A DNA stretch of 64,000 nucleotides from JAIBJN01 sp963838795 (GCA_963838795.1 CAWISL010000007.1:248001-312000), one strand, 5' to 3'. Shown: positions 18,397 through 27,870, counted from the first letter of the stretch. Notes: generated by a model not told the origin, from the sequence alone. Program-made: numbers and translations.

Positions 18397-18858
18397 CTCG
18401 CCCGTAACAGTCGCCGCCGCCCGCACCGCGTCGAAGATCTTCTGGTAGCCGGTGCAGCGGCAGAGGTTGCCGGAGAGCGCCTCGCGGATCTCGTCGTCGC
18501 TCGGGTCAGGGCTCCGCTCGAGGAGCGCCGCCGTCGCCACGACCAGGCCCGGCGTGCAGAAGCCGCACTGGACGGCGCCGGCGTCCGCGAAGGCCTCCTG
18601 CACGCGGTGCAGCTGGCCGTCCTCGCCCAGACCCTCCACGGTCACGATCTCGTGCCCCTCGGCCTGCGCGGTGAGCACGAGGCACGCGCAGACGAGCGTC
18701 CCGTCGAGGAGCACCGAGCAGGAGCCGCACTCGCCCTGCTCGCAGGCGTTCTTCGAGCCGGGCAGGCCGAGCTCCTCGCGCAGCGTGAAGAGCAGGCTCT
18801 CGCCGGCCCAGACGTCCGCCTCGCGGCGCTCGCCGTTGACGGTCAGCTCGATCTTCAC
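18391..18858 (-). CDS. 2Fe-2S subunit of the XDH-type hydroxylase
   Basis: Small electron-transfer subunit, 155 residues. The plant-ferredoxin-type cluster motif is CEQGECGSCSVLLDG (residues 40-55), and the second cluster is in the alpha-helical domain CGFCTPG plus CRCTGY. These pass electrons from the molybdenum centre to FAD. GTG at 18858 overlaps the FAD subunit stop by four bases (GTGA). The gap to the large subunit start is 95 bp and carries repeat copy B. The frame is clean. Confidence 0.9.
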   Translation of the reverse strand: MKIELTVNGERREADVWAGESLLFTLREELGLPGSKNACEQGECGSCSVLLDGTLVCACLVLTAQAEGHEIVTVEGLGEDGQLHRVQEAFADAGAVQCGFCTPGLVVATAALLERSPDPSDDEIREALSGNLCRCTGYQKIFDAVRAAATVTGEA

Positions 18859-19665
18859 GTCAGCACCCGCTCGAGCGCGCGCCCGGTCAGCACCTTCAGC
18901 GCATGCCGCCGGTAGGCGGCGGTGCCGCGCACGTCGTCGATCGGGCTGGCCGCCGCGGCCAGGCGCTCCGGGAACTCGGCGCGCTCGCCGAGCGGGGCGG
19001 TGACGAGCGCCGCCACCGGGCCGGCGGAGCCGTACGCCGCCCTGATCTCCTCCCGCTCCCGGTCGACCGCGAGCGCGAGGGAGCAGACGGCGATCACCAT
19101 CGCGTTGCGCGGCCCGACCTTCATGAACGTCTGTCTGGCCTTGGACGGCGTCAGGCGCGACGGCGACGATCAGCTCGTCCTCGGCGAGGGCATTCCGCTT
19201 CGGGCCGACGAGGAACTCCGCCAGCGGCAGCGTGCGCGTGGCGCCGACCTTGGCCAGCTCGACCTCGGCGCCTTCGACCAGGAGCGGCGGCAGCGCGTCG
19301 CCGGCCGGCGAGGCCGTGCCGAGGTTGCCGCCGATCGTGCCGCGGTTGCGGATCTGCGGCGAGCCGACGGTGCGCGAGGCCTCGGCCAGCGCCGGCTGAA
19401 GCTCGGCGAGCTCGCCCTCCATCGCCTCGGCGTACGTGAGGCCGGCGCCGAGCCGAAGCGCCCCGTTCTCGCGCGACCAGCCGCGGAGCTCGGCGACCTC
19501 GTTCAGGTTGAGGATCGCCTCCGGGCGGGCGCGGTCGAAGTTGAGCTCGACCATCACGTCGGTGCCGCCCTGGATCGGGACGGCGTCCGGGCGCTCGGCT
19601 TTCAGCGCGAGCGCCTCGTCGAGCGAGCGCGGAGTCAGAACCTCCACGCGTGCAGGGTAATCCAT
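18855..19665 (-). CDS. FAD-binding subunit of the XDH-type hydroxylase (one frameshift)
   Basis: Medium subunit of the same enzyme, about 270 residues. The FAD motifs are IQGGTDVMVELN near residue 35 and TIGGNLGTASPAGD near 110. The C-terminal CoxM/XdhB-type domain ends RGTAAYRRHALKVLTGRALERVL. The frame breaks near 19145, where CAGG reads CAAGG; the rest continues as ARQTFMKVGPRNAM. ATG at 19665. It is the first gene of the operon, giving the order FAD, 2Fe-2S, large subunit, cupin, like pucC-E-D arrangements. Confidence 0.85.
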
Positions 19666-19724
19666 GGATCGGCGGCTCTTGCGCGCCCCGCGGGCGGACT
19701 TCGTCTGAACGGACAGGTGCTGAG

Positions 19725-21218
19725 CTAGTCGCCGGCCTCGCCCTCGACGAGCCGCGGCGGCTCGAGGACGACCCGGTGCGCGCTCGCCGAGCCGGACTCG
19801 GGCTCGACCTCGACGAGATCGACAGCGCGCGCGCGATCCTCCGCGTCGAGATGGACGAGCGCGAAGCCGGAGGGCTCCTCCCCGACGCCGAACGCGCCGC
19901 CGGCGCCGACGGAGCCGCCGTCCACGAGCACGAGGACGCCCTCGCTCTCGACGTGCTGGCGGTGGTCGTGGCCGGTCAGGACGAGCAGCGGCGGGCCGCC
20001 CTGCCCTGCGAGCACCTCGAGCAGGGCATGAGCGAGCGCATGCCGGTGGACGAGGACGACGTCGGGCCGCACGGGCAGCGCCTCGAACCAGTCGAGGAAC
20101 TGCCGCTCCGCGTCGAGGAGAGCCGGTTCCTCGAGCTCGAGGAGATGGCCTTCGAACGTGCCGGTGGCGCTCTCGGCGGGGTCGTCCCAGCCTGCGACCT
20201 CGAACCCTGCGATTTCCACCACAGGCTCGCCGTCCGTGGTGCCGTCCGGGAGGAGCCGGCCGCTTCTGGTGAGCACGATCGCGCCGCGCCTCGCCGCAGC
20301 CAACATCAGCGGGCGCGAGTCGTGATTCCCGGAGACGGCGACAACCGGGGAGCCGAGCCGGGCGATGCCGGGGACGATCCCGGCCTCGTACCGCGTCCCG
20401 CGCTGCGTCAGGTCGCCGACGAGAAAGACCGGCTTCCCGGCTGTGAAACCCTCCAGCGCCGGAAGCACAAGGCTGTTCGAATGGAGGTCGGAGGCGACCA
20501 CGATCGCGCGGTCGATGGCTGCGGGGACCTCCGAGCGCTCCCCGGCGACTGCGATCAGCTGGGTGAGGCCCTCGACGGCGTCGCCGTAGGAGTCGTCGTA
20601 GCCCTCGCCGGCGGCCAGAACGCGCTCGGAGAACTCCAGCAGCCTCGGCAGCTCCTCGCCGTGGGCGTAGAAGGTGGGCTCGCGGAGCGCGCCGTAGTCG
20701 AACCGGCTCACGCCGGCGCCCACGAGGACGACGGCCGAGAGCGCGACGGAGAGGCCCGCGGCCGGCCCGAGCAGAACCCAGCGCCGGCGGTCGAACGCGG
20801 CGAGGACCGCGCCTCCGAGCAGTCCGCCGAGTGCGCCGCCGAGGAGCGCGAGCGCGGCTGCTCGCCGGAGGCCGTCCGACACCGCATCGTGCAGCTCGCT
20901 CTCCAGCCCGCTGAGGCTCGCGTTCGCGCTTCCGCCCGTGCGGAGGGCGGCGAGCGCTGCGTCCCGGTCGAGGGAGCGAAACTCGAGCTCCACCGCGACC
21001 GGAGCGGTGTACGGCTCGGCCTTGACGCCCCAGTCGACCACCGGAACGTAGACGTCCACCTCTCCGCTTCGCGCCGGGACGACGTCGACGTCGACCGTGC
21101 CGAGGGTGACCGAGTGCGACTCGGGAGCGGCCGCCCTGAGCGCGACGATGCTCCCCGCGAGCCCGAGCACGACGCAGACGGTGACGAACGCCGCAGTCCT
21201 GAGAAGACCCCTGTGCAT
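19725..21218 (-). CDS. Membrane-anchored calcineurin-like metallophosphoesterase
   Basis: A 497-residue protein with an N-terminal membrane anchor (TAAFVTVCVVLGLAGSIVAL), a beta-rich extracytoplasmic stretch, and two more hydrophobic helices around residues 125-170. The C-terminal half is a dimetal phosphoesterase: VVASDLHSNS, VGDLTQRGTRYEAG, SGNHDSR, and LTGHDHRQHV. The metal-binding Asp, Asn and His residues are all present. The substrate is unknown. It is transcribed toward the XDH-type operon with a 59-bp gap to its first gene. Frame is clean. Confidence 0.85.
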   Translation of the reverse strand: MHRGLLRTAAFVTVCVVLGLAGSIVALRAAAPESHSVTLGTVDVDVVPARSGEVDVYVPVVDWGVKAEPYTAPVAVELEFRSLDRDAALAALRTGGSANASLSGLESELHDAVSDGLRRAAALALLGGALGGLLGGAVLAAFDRRRWVLLGPAAGLSVALSAVVLVGAGVSRFDYGALREPTFYAHGEELPRLLEFSERVLAAGEGYDDSYGDAVEGLTQLIAVAGERSEVPAAIDRAIVVASDLHSNSLVLPALEGFTAGKPVFLVGDLTQRGTRYEAGIVPGIARLGSPVVAVSGNHDSRPLMLAAARRGAIVLTRSGRLLPDGTTDGEPVVEIAGFEVAGWDDPAESATGTFEGHLLELEEPALLDAERQFLDWFEALPVRPDVVLVHRHALAHALLEVLAGQGGPPLLVLTGHDHRQHVESEGVLVLVDGGSVGAGGAFGVGEEPSGFALVHLDAEDRARAVDLVEVEPESGSASAHRVVLEPPRLVEGEAGD

Positions 21219-21351
21219 TCCCGTCCCTCAAGTGTCGGCCTCGGCACGCGAGGCCTCGACCCTCAAAGGTCGAGATTCAGGCTACCGGCCGCCGAGCCGC
21301 CCACCGAGCGGACGCTGTGACACTTCCGTGGCATTCGGGGTGTCCTCTGCG

Positions 21352-21383
21352 GCCACGTCCAGGGTCTGACCCCTGGACGTGGC
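21352..21383. repeat. GGGTCTGACCCC hairpin repeat, copy 1
   Basis: Inverted repeat with 13-bp arms: GCCACGTCCAGGG, TCTGA loop, then CCCTGGACGTGGC. It sits directly after the stop of the 100-residue gene that ends the form II operon. No T-tract follows, so it is not a classical intrinsic terminator. Related hairpins occur at 27778 and 37672, with a weaker one at 27871. Confidence 0.65.
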
Positions 21384-21384
21384 T

Positions 21385-21687
21385 CTAGTGGACGCCCAGG
21401 TTCGCTCGGGCCTTGTCGACCAGCGCGCGGCCGTAGTGGCGGTGCTCGCCCATGCCGAGCTCCCAGTCGGCGTGCGCCAGGCGCTTGTCCTTGCGGAGCT
21501 GCGAGCGCGAGACGGCCCGCCCGCGGTAGTGCGACTCGGCCAGCACGGTCGTCCGCATGTAGGAGCCCTGAGCCAGGCGGATGACCTCGTCCGCCAGCTC
21601 ACGGCCCTCGACGCGCGCGACCGTGTGCCAGCGCTCCGGCTCCTCGGGGTCGGAGATCTGGACGTAGTACGTCGGCTCCGGGGGCAT
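21385..21687 (-). CDS. Hypothetical protein at the end of the form II CODH operon
   Basis: A 100-residue soluble protein that I do not recognise. It is rich in charged residues, with TYYVQISDPEEPERWHTVARVEG, a helical REL...EVIRLAQGSYMRTTVLAESHYRGRA segment and a C-terminus GRALVDKARANLGVH. It lies 24 bp downstream of the FAD subunit gene and is probably co-transcribed with it. The frame is clean and codon use matches the neighbours. Confidence 0.55.
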   Translation of the reverse strand: MPPEPTYYVQISDPEEPERWHTVARVEGRELADEVIRLAQGSYMRTTVLAESHYRGRAVSRSQLRKDKRLAHADWELGMGEHRHYGRALVDKARANLGVH

Positions 21688-21711
21688 CTTGCCCCTGGGA
21701 TTTCGCCTCCT

Positions 21712-22534
21712 CTAGCTCAGTGCCTCCTCGAGGGCCCGCCGCGTGAGGACGCGGACGAGGTGCTCGCGGTACTCGGCGCTGGCGTTGTGGTCGCTCGGCG
21801 GGCTGGTGCCCTCCGCGGCGTGCTCGGCGGCCTTGGCCGGGTCGGAGCCCGACGAGAGCGCCTTCTCGACGCCGCTCGCGCGGAGCGCCGTCGCGCCCAT
21901 GTTCGTGAGCGCGACGTGGGCGCCGCCGTTCATTCGCACCGCGGCGACGCCGACGGTGGCCCAGTCCTGGGCCCGCCGGGTGGACTTCTCGTACGCCCAG
22001 CCGCCGGCTCCCGTCTTCGGGACCCGGATCTCGGTCAGGACCTCCTGCGGATCCAGGGCGGTCTGGAGGAAGCCGCCGAAGCTCTCGGCGACCGGGAGCC
22101 GACGCTCCCCTTTCGGGCCCTTGACGACTAGCTCCGCCTCGAGCGCCAGGAGGACGGTCGGGCGCGTCGGAAGCCGGGTCGCAGTGGGCGACGGAGCCTC
22201 CGATCGTCCCGCGGTGCCGGACCTGCGGATCGCCGACGCGGCCGGCGGTCTCGGCGACGATCGGGCACTCGGCCTGCAGGAGCTCGCTCTGCTCGAGGTC
22301 GCGGTAGCGCGTGAGCGCCCCGATGGCGATCGCGTCGCCGTCTTCCTTCACGTAGGAGAGGTCGGAGACCCGGCCGATGTCGACGAGCAGCTCGGGCCTT
22401 GCGAGCCTCAGCCGCATGAGCGGGAGAAGCGAGTGGCCGCCCGCAAGGAGCTTCGCGTCCCTGCCGGAGCCGAGAAGCTCGATCGCGTGGTCGACGGACT
22501 CGGCAGCCTCGTAGTCGAACTTGGCCGGGATCAC
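21712..22534 (-). CDS. coxM: Form II CO dehydrogenase-type FAD subunit CoxM (frameshift)
   Basis: FAD subunit of the second CODH-like enzyme. It reads IPAKFDYEAAESVDHAIELL, then the FAD motif LAGGHSLLPLMRLRL and TIGGSVAHCDPASD. The C-terminus has EYREHLVRVLTRRALEEAL. A one-base gain near 22170 (CC read CCC) shifts the frame; the continuation is PTVLLALEAELVVKGP. GTG at 22534 overlaps the large-subunit stop by four bases. Gene order here is S-L-M, unlike the M-S-L order of the form I genes. Confidence 0.83.
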
Positions 22535-24891
22535 TTCGCACCTCCTTCCTGGATCGCGCGCCAGACCGTCTCGGGCTTCGCAGGCATCTCGACGTCGGTG
22601 ACCCCGTAGGGCGAGAGCGCGTCGACGACCGCGTTCATGACCGCCGCAGTCGAGGCGATCGTGCCGGTCTCGCCGACGCCCTTCACGCCCATGGGATTCG
22701 TCGGGCTCGGGCTCTCCGTCCGCTCGAGCTCGAAGTTCGGCAGCTCGACCGCGGACGGCACGAGGTAGCTGATCATGGAGCCCGTGGACAGGTTGCCCGC
22801 TTCGTCGTAGATCGCCTCCTCGTAGAGGGCCTGCGCAACGCCTTGCGCGATGCCGCCGTGCACCTGGCCGTCCACGATCATCGGATTGATCACGGTGCCC
22901 ACGTCGTCGACGGCGAGGTAGCGAGTCAGCTCGACCACGCCTGTTTCGGCGTCGATCTCGACGACCGCGATGTGGCAGCCGGCCGGCCAGCTGAAATTGG
23001 GCGGGTCGTAAACGGCCGTGTCCTCGAGGCCCGGCTCGAGCCCGTCGGGCAGGTTGTGGGCCGTCCAGGCCGACAGCGCAGCGTCCGTGACGCTCATTGA
23101 CTTGTCCGTGCCCGCGATCGTGAAGCGACCGCCCGCGTACTCGAGATCGTCCTCCGCCACCTCGAGCTGGTGAGCGGCGATCTTTCGCGCCTTTGCGATC
23201 ACCTTCTCGGTGGCGTGGTAGAGGGCCACTCCCCCGACGGCGAGGCTGCGGCTCCCGTAGGTGTCCATGCCGAGCGGGATCACCGTCGTGTCGCCGTGCA
23301 GCACCTCGACGTTCTCGATCGGGACGCCGAGCTGGTCGGCGACGATCTGCGAGAAGGTCGTCACGTGCCCTTGCCCGTGCGGCGAGGTACCGATCAGGAC
23401 CTGGACGGTGCCGGTGGGGAGGCAGCGGACCGTGGCAGCATCCCAGCCGCCGGCGCCATAGCGGATCGCGCCGAGGATGCGCGACGGCGCGAGGCCGCAC
23501 ATCTCGACATAGGTCGAGAAGCCGATGCCTATCTGCTTCGAGTCGCTGCGCCCGCGGCGCTCGGCCTGGTCTCGACGGAACCCGTCGTAGTCGACGAGCT
23601 CGAGCGCCTTGTCGAGCGAGGCGTGGAAGTCGCCGGAGTCGATCTCCAGTCCGGACGCGATCGCAGCTGGAAAGTCCGTGATGAAGTTCTTGCGCCGCAA
23701 CTCGACCGGATCCATGTCCAGCTTGCGCGCGAGCGTGTCCACCGCCCGCTCGATCGCGTACGTCGCCTCCGGGCGGCCCGCGCCGCGATACGCGTCCGTC
23801 GGAGTCGTGTTCGTGAAGACGCCGACGCACTCGAAGTCGTATGCCTCCACGTCATAGCACCCCGCGTAGAGCCAGGCGCCGAGCAGCGGGATTCCGGGCG
23901 AGACGAGCTGCATGTACGCGCCCATGGCGGCCGTCAGGCGGACGCGGACGGCGGTGATCTTCCCCTCCGCGCTCGCCGCGAGCTCGATCTCCTGCAGGAC
24001 GTCGCGGCCGTGGATGGTGGCCACGTAGTTCTCGGAGCGCTCCTCGGTCCACTTGATCGGAAGGCCCAGCCGCCGCGCGAGCACGAGGCAGAGGGCCTCC
24101 TCCGCGTAGACGTTGAGCTTCGAGCCGAACCCGCCGCCGACGTCGGGGGCAATAACACGCAGCTTGGTCTCCGGGATCCCCGTCGTGCCGGAGAGGGTCA
24201 CCCGCGCGATGTGCGGCACCTGCGTTGCCGACCACATCGTGTACTCGTCCGTCGCGAGCACGGGTTGGACGAGCACGCTGCGCGGCTCGATCGCGTTCGG
24301 GATCAGCCGCTGCTGGCGGTAGTGCTCCTTGACGGTGACCGCCGCCTCGGAGAAGAGCCGGTCGACCTCGCCGGTCTGCAGCGGCCAGGTGAAGGCGCGG
24401 TTGTGGTCGTACTCGTCGTGGACGAGCGGCGCCGAGTCCTTCACCGCTTCGCCGACGTCGGTGACCGCCGTAAGCGGCTCGTAGTCGACCTCGACGAGCT
24501 CGGCGGCGTCCTTCGCGAGCGCGCGGCTCTCCGCCACGACGACGGCGACGCCGTCGCCCGCGTAGCGGGCCTTGTCCGCGCTGAGCGGATGGTGCTGGGG
24601 AATGTGGCAGTCGCCGGTCACAGGCCAGGCGCATGGAAGCGAGCCCGCCCATTCCTCCGCCAGGTCGGCGCCCGAGAACGCCGCGACGACACCGTCTGCC
24701 GCGAGAGCCTTCGAGAGGTCGACCTTCCCGATCCTCGCGTGCGCGTACGGGCTGCGCACGACCGCCATCCAGAGCATCCCGGGGAGCGTCATGTTGTCGA
24801 CCCAGCGTGTCTCCCCGCGGAGCAGGCGAGCGTCTTCCTTGCGCTCGACCGAGGCGCCGATGTAGGTCGTCTTTTCTTCCGTGGTCGCCAT
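22531..24891 (-). CDS. Form II (putative) aerobic CO dehydrogenase large subunit
   Basis: Molybdopterin subunit of 786 residues with a clean frame. It starts IGASVERKEDARLLRG and has the cofactor motifs VGGGFGSKLNVYAEE, TPTDAYRGAGRPEATYAIER and TSPHGQGHVTTFSQIVADQLG, and ends PMGVKGVGETGTIAS. The active-site loop AYRGAGR is the signature of form II proteins, which lack the CuSMo-ligating cysteine motif of true form I CoxL. Form II enzymes are not proven CO oxidisers and may act on other small carbonyl or heterocyclic substrates. Start ATG 24891 follows the 2Fe-2S gene by 11 bp. Confidence 0.9.
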   Translation of the reverse strand: MATTEEKTTYIGASVERKEDARLLRGETRWVDNMTLPGMLWMAVVRSPYAHARIGKVDLSKALAADGVVAAFSGADLAEEWAGSLPCAWPVTGDCHIPQHHPLSADKARYAGDGVAVVVAESRALAKDAAELVEVDYEPLTAVTDVGEAVKDSAPLVHDEYDHNRAFTWPLQTGEVDRLFSEAAVTVKEHYRQQRLIPNAIEPRSVLVQPVLATDEYTMWSATQVPHIARVTLSGTTGIPETKLRVIAPDVGGGFGSKLNVYAEEALCLVLARRLGLPIKWTEERSENYVATIHGRDVLQEIELAASAEGKITAVRVRLTAAMGAYMQLVSPGIPLLGAWLYAGCYDVEAYDFECVGVFTNTTPTDAYRGAGRPEATYAIERAVDTLARKLDMDPVELRRKNFITDFPAAIASGLEIDSGDFHASLDKALELVDYDGFRRDQAERRGRSDSKQIGIGFSTYVEMCGLAPSRILGAIRYGAGGWDAATVRCLPTGTVQVLIGTSPHGQGHVTTFSQIVADQLGVPIENVEVLHGDTTVIPLGMDTYGSRSLAVGGVALYHATEKVIAKARKIAAHQLEVAEDDLEYAGGRFTIAGTDKSMSVTDAALSAWTAHNLPDGLEPGLEDTAVYDPPNFSWPAGCHIAVVEIDAETGVVELTRYLAVDDVGTVINPMIVDGQVHGGIAQGVAQALYEEAIYDEAGNLSTGSMISYLVPSAVELPNFELERTESPSPTNPMGVKGVGETGTIASTAAVMNAVVDALSPYGVTDVEMPAKPETVWRAIQEGGAK

Positions 24892-24902
24892 CTCCCCTCC
24901 CC

Positions 24903-25361
24903 TCAGGCCGCCGCGGCGGCCTTGACCGCCTTGACGATGTTCACGTAGCCCGTGCAGCGGCAGAGGTTGCCCTCGAGCGCGTGCCGGATCTCCTCGTCGC
25001 TCGGGCTCGGGCTCTCCGCGAGCAGGCTGATCGTGGCCATGACCATGCCGGGCGTGCAGTAGCCGCACTGGAGGCCGTGCGCCTCGTGGAAGGCCTGCTG
25101 GACGGGGTGGAGCGTGCCGTTCGAGGCGAGCGCCTCGATCGTCGTCACCTCGTGGCCGTCGGCCTGGACGGCGAGGACGGTGCACGACTTCACGGACTCG
25201 CCGTCGAGGAGCACCGTGCACGCCCCGCACGAGGACGTGTCACAGCCGACGACGGTGCCCGTCAGCCCGAGCTGCTCGCGCAGGAAGTAGACGAGGAGCT
25301 GCCTCGGCTCCACCTCCGCCGAGCGGCTCTCGCCGTTCACCGAAATCGAAATCTGTGTCAA
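24903..25361 (-). CDS. coxS: Form II CODH-type 2Fe-2S subunit CoxS
   Basis: Iron-sulfur subunit of 152 residues. Cluster motifs are VVGCDTSSCGACTVLLDG and CGYCTPG plus CRCTGY. It starts at TTG 25361, preceded by AAGGAGG, and overlaps the CoxG stop by four bases (TTGA). It transfers electrons from the form II large subunit to its FAD subunit. The frame is clean. Confidence 0.9.
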   Translation of the reverse strand: MTQISISVNGESRSAEVEPRQLLVYFLREQLGLTGTVVGCDTSSCGACTVLLDGESVKSCTVLAVQADGHEVTTIEALASNGTLHPVQQAFHEAHGLQCGYCTPGMVMATISLLAESPSPSDEEIRHALEGNLCRCTGYVNIVKAVKAAAAA

Positions 25362-25918
25362 CTCGACCTCCTTCCGATCCGTCGGATGCGGCGCCAGAGG
25401 CTGCCGAAGAAGAGTGAGAGCCCGGAAATCGGCTTCGCCTGGGCGGCGACGGCCTGCTCCGCCTCCGCGGCGGAGGCTCCGAGCTGGGCTTCGAGGCACT
25501 GGGCGAAGCTCGTGACCATCTGCGAGGAGATGTCCGCGATCATCCCGCGCCCGTACTGGGCGACCGTGCCGGAGAGCGAGAGGTCGGTGACGAGGTCGAT
25601 CTTCGTCCCGCCCGCGGTCGGCGTCAGCGCCGACTCGATCGTCGCGCTCGCGCGCCCGCGGTTGCGCGTCTCGCGGGCGTTGGCGCCGAGCACGACGCGG
25701 CGGTTGGCCTCGTCCGCCTCCTTCCGCTCGACGTCCGTGGCGAAGGTGAGCCCGATCGGGCCGAGCCTCACCTGCATCGTCGCCTTCCAGTGGTTCTCGT
25801 CGACCACCTCGTCCAGCGTCGCCCCGGGCATGCAGGGAACGATGCGCGGGACGTCCATGAGGAGAGCCCACGCCTTCTCCGGGGGCGCGGCGACCTCGAA
25901 CGAGTTCTCCAGCTTCAA
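25358..25918 (-). CDS. coxG: CoxG-like SRPBCC protein, CODH membrane anchor
   Basis: A 186-residue START/SRPBCC-fold protein. The N-terminal domain begins LENSFEVAAPPEKAWALL and has CMPGATLDEV, the CoxG family pattern. The C-terminal 35 residues (ISGLSLFFGSLWRRIRRIG) form a hydrophobic then basic tail. CoxG has been shown in mycobacteria to bring CO dehydrogenase to the membrane and pass electrons to menaquinone. Start TTG 25918 overlaps the XdhC stop, and the stop overlaps the next 2Fe-2S gene. Being placed between the form I and form II sets, it could serve either enzyme. Confidence 0.85.
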   Translation of the reverse strand: MKLENSFEVAAPPEKAWALLMDVPRIVPCMPGATLDEVVDENHWKATMQVRLGPIGLTFATDVERKEADEANRRVVLGANARETRNRGRASATIESALTPTAGGTKIDLVTDLSLSGTVAQYGRGMIADISSQMVTSFAQCLEAQLGASAAEAEQAVAAQAKPISGLSLFFGSLWRRIRRIGRRSS

Positions 25919-26913
25919 GCGGCGATCTCCTGGGGTCTCGGGGAGCGCAGGACCTGGACGATCTGGGCGGCGATGGCGACGGCGACCTCCTCGGGGGTCC
26001 GCGAGCCGATCTTGAGGCCGATCGGCGCATGGATGCGGGCGATCTCCTCGTCGGTGACTCCCTCGGCGCGGAGGCGCTCGGCCCGGTCCTGCGTTGGTGC
26101 GGCGGGCGCCCATCGCGCCGATGTAGCCGGCCGGCGTCTCCAGCGCGACCTTCAGCGCCGGGATGTCGAACTTGTGGTCGTGGGTCAGCACGCAGATGGC
26201 GGTGCGCTCGTCCACGGGAGCGTTCTCCAGGAACTTGTCGGGCCACTCGACGACGAGCTCGTCCACGTCGGGGAAGCGCTCGGGGGTGACGAACTTCGCC
26301 CGCGCGTCGCAGACGGTGACGCGGTAGCCGAGGTAGCGCCCGATCGAGGCGAGGGCGGCGGCGTGGTCGACGGCGCCGAAGACGTACATGTTCGGCCTGG
26401 GCGCGAAGGACGAGACGAAGACCTGGCCCTCCGGGCCGTCGATGATCGCGGTCTCGCCGCGGGCGAGCAGCTCGGCGGCGGGGCCCGTCGTCCTCGGGGC
26501 CGACGAGGCGCTTGGCGCCGGCGTTCTCGCCGGTGATCGCGATCTCGAGCGCGATCGGCCGCTCCTCGCGCACCGCCTCGGCGATGGGCGCGACCAGCTC
26601 CGGGTCGAGGCGGTCGACGAAGATGTGCACGGTGCCGCCGCACGGGAGCCCGACCTCGAAGGCCTCCTCGTCGGCGATGCCGTAGGTCTTCAGCCGCGGC
26701 GCGCCGCCGGCGAGCACGTCGCGGGCCTCGCCGTAGACGGCAGGCTCGACGCAGCCGCCCGTCACGGAGCCCGCGACCTCGCCTGCGTCGGACACGGCCA
26801 GGACGGCGCCGGGCTCGCGCGGGAGCCGAGCGCTCGGTGTCGACGACGGTGGCGATGGCGACCGGCGTCCCGTCGGCGGCCCAGCGCTCGAGGGTCTCGA
26901 GGACGTCTCTCAC
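25915..26913 (-). CDS. xdhC: XdhC/CoxI-family molybdenum cofactor maturation protein (frameshifts)
   Basis: Member of the XdhC/CoxI family, which binds and sulfurates molybdenum cofactor and inserts it into hydroxylases. The N-terminal domain reads PVAIATVVDTERSAP, GSVTGGCVEPAVY, then LPCGGTVHIFVDRLD with the conserved Cys. The C-terminal Rossmann domain has MYVFGAVDHAAALASIGRYLGYRVTVCDAR and ICVLTHDHKFDIPAL, and ends PEEVAVAIAAQIV. One-base gains near 26835, 26490 and 26095 split the ORF. Reconstructed length is about 330 residues. GTG 26913 overlaps the upstream stop. Confidence 0.85.
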
Positions 26914-27754
26914 GGGGCTCTCAGGCCACTGTAACGATCCGGCTCCGCCTCGAAGCGCGCCCGGCAGTGTGCGGAGCAGAAGAAGACGGTCACCCCCTCG
27001 TGGACGGCCTGCTCGGCGGCCGGCCCGACCGCGACGGTCATGCCGCAGACCGGGTCGACGGCCTCGGCCGGAGCCGGCAGCGGGCTCTCCCCGCGCGTGT
27101 GCCGCCACGCGACCAGCTCGGCGAGGATGGCCACGGCGATCTCCTCCTGGGAGGAGGGGCCCGAGGTCGAGCCCGGCGGGCGCGCGGACGCGGAGCACGG
27201 ACTCCTCGTCGAGCCCGCGCTCGCGGAGCTCGGCGAGCACGGTCGCGGCCCGCTTGGCGCTCGCCACGAGCCCGACGTAGCCGGCGCCGGAGCGAAGCGC
27301 CGCCGCGAGCAGCTCATCGTCGCCGTGGCCCATCGTCGCCACGACGACGGCGTCCGCCCCCTCGACGCCGTCGTCGCGGACCCGCCAGCCCACGGTGCGC
27401 GCGAGCGCGCCGAGCGTGCGCGCAGCCGGGCTCTCCCCCACGATCGCCAGCAGAGGCGCGGGAACGACAGGCTCGATCAGCACTTCGACGACCCCTTCGG
27501 AGGCGCAGCTCGCCCTCCATGCGGGCGAGCCGCGGCTCGCGGTCGGCGAGCGCGCGGAGCGCCTCGCGGACGACGGTCGGCTCCGAGCAGGCGCCGCCGA
27601 TCCAGCCGGTGACGCGGCCGTCGGGAGTGACGAGCGCCCGGTCGCCGCGCCGCGCGGAGGCGGGCCGGACGACGTTGACGACCGTGGCGAGCGCATAGGG
27701 CTTCCCCTCGGCGGCGAGCTTGCCCGCCTCGACGAGGACGTCGGCCGCGTTCAC
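26910..27754 (-). CDS. XdhC-family protein with C-terminal YHS domain (frameshifts)
   Basis: Second XdhC-like protein, about 280 residues. Its N-terminal part reads PYALATVVNVVRPASARRGD and VTGWIGGACSEPTVV, and CASEGVVEVLIEPV supplies the family Cys. A Rossmann segment includes VVATMGHGDDELLAAALRSGAGYVGLVAS. The last 50 residues form a YHS domain: VDPVCGMTV, then FFCSAHCRARFEAEPDRY, with three cysteines and a histidine likely to bind a metal. Breaks are near 27500 and 27190 (CCC read CCCC). GTG 27754 has GGAGG 9 bp upstream. YHS domains occur in metal handling proteins, so a role in metal supply to the hydroxylase is possible. Confidence 0.8.
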
Positions 27755-27777
27755 GGGCGCACCTCCACTGTCCCCGT

Positions 27778-27812
27778 GGCCACGCGCCGGGGTCTGACCC
27801 CGGGGCGTGGCC
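27778..27812. repeat. GGGGTCTGACCCC hairpin repeat, copy 2
   Basis: Inverted repeat GGCCACGC / CCGGGG - TCTGA - CCCCGG / GCGTGGCC with arms of about 14 bp. It lies in the 182-bp gap between coxL and the XdhC-YHS gene, just upstream of that gene's GTG. The arms are related to copy 1 but differ in the same positions on both sides. Confidence 0.65.
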
Positions 27813-27870
27813 GTCGCGGCAGGGATGCATGTGACAGAACACGCACAACGACGGCCGAAAGGGACGTCCC

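Noticed and set aside
21352..21383. Calling the GGGGTC hairpins intrinsic terminators
   Set aside because: None is followed by a T-run and they recur with conserved centres, which fits a repeat family better.
22531..24891. Assigning the second large subunit as a true CO-oxidising CoxL
   Set aside because: Its active-site loop is AYRGAGR, the form II type, without the cysteine motif of form I; only the 27937-30288 protein has AYRCSFR.
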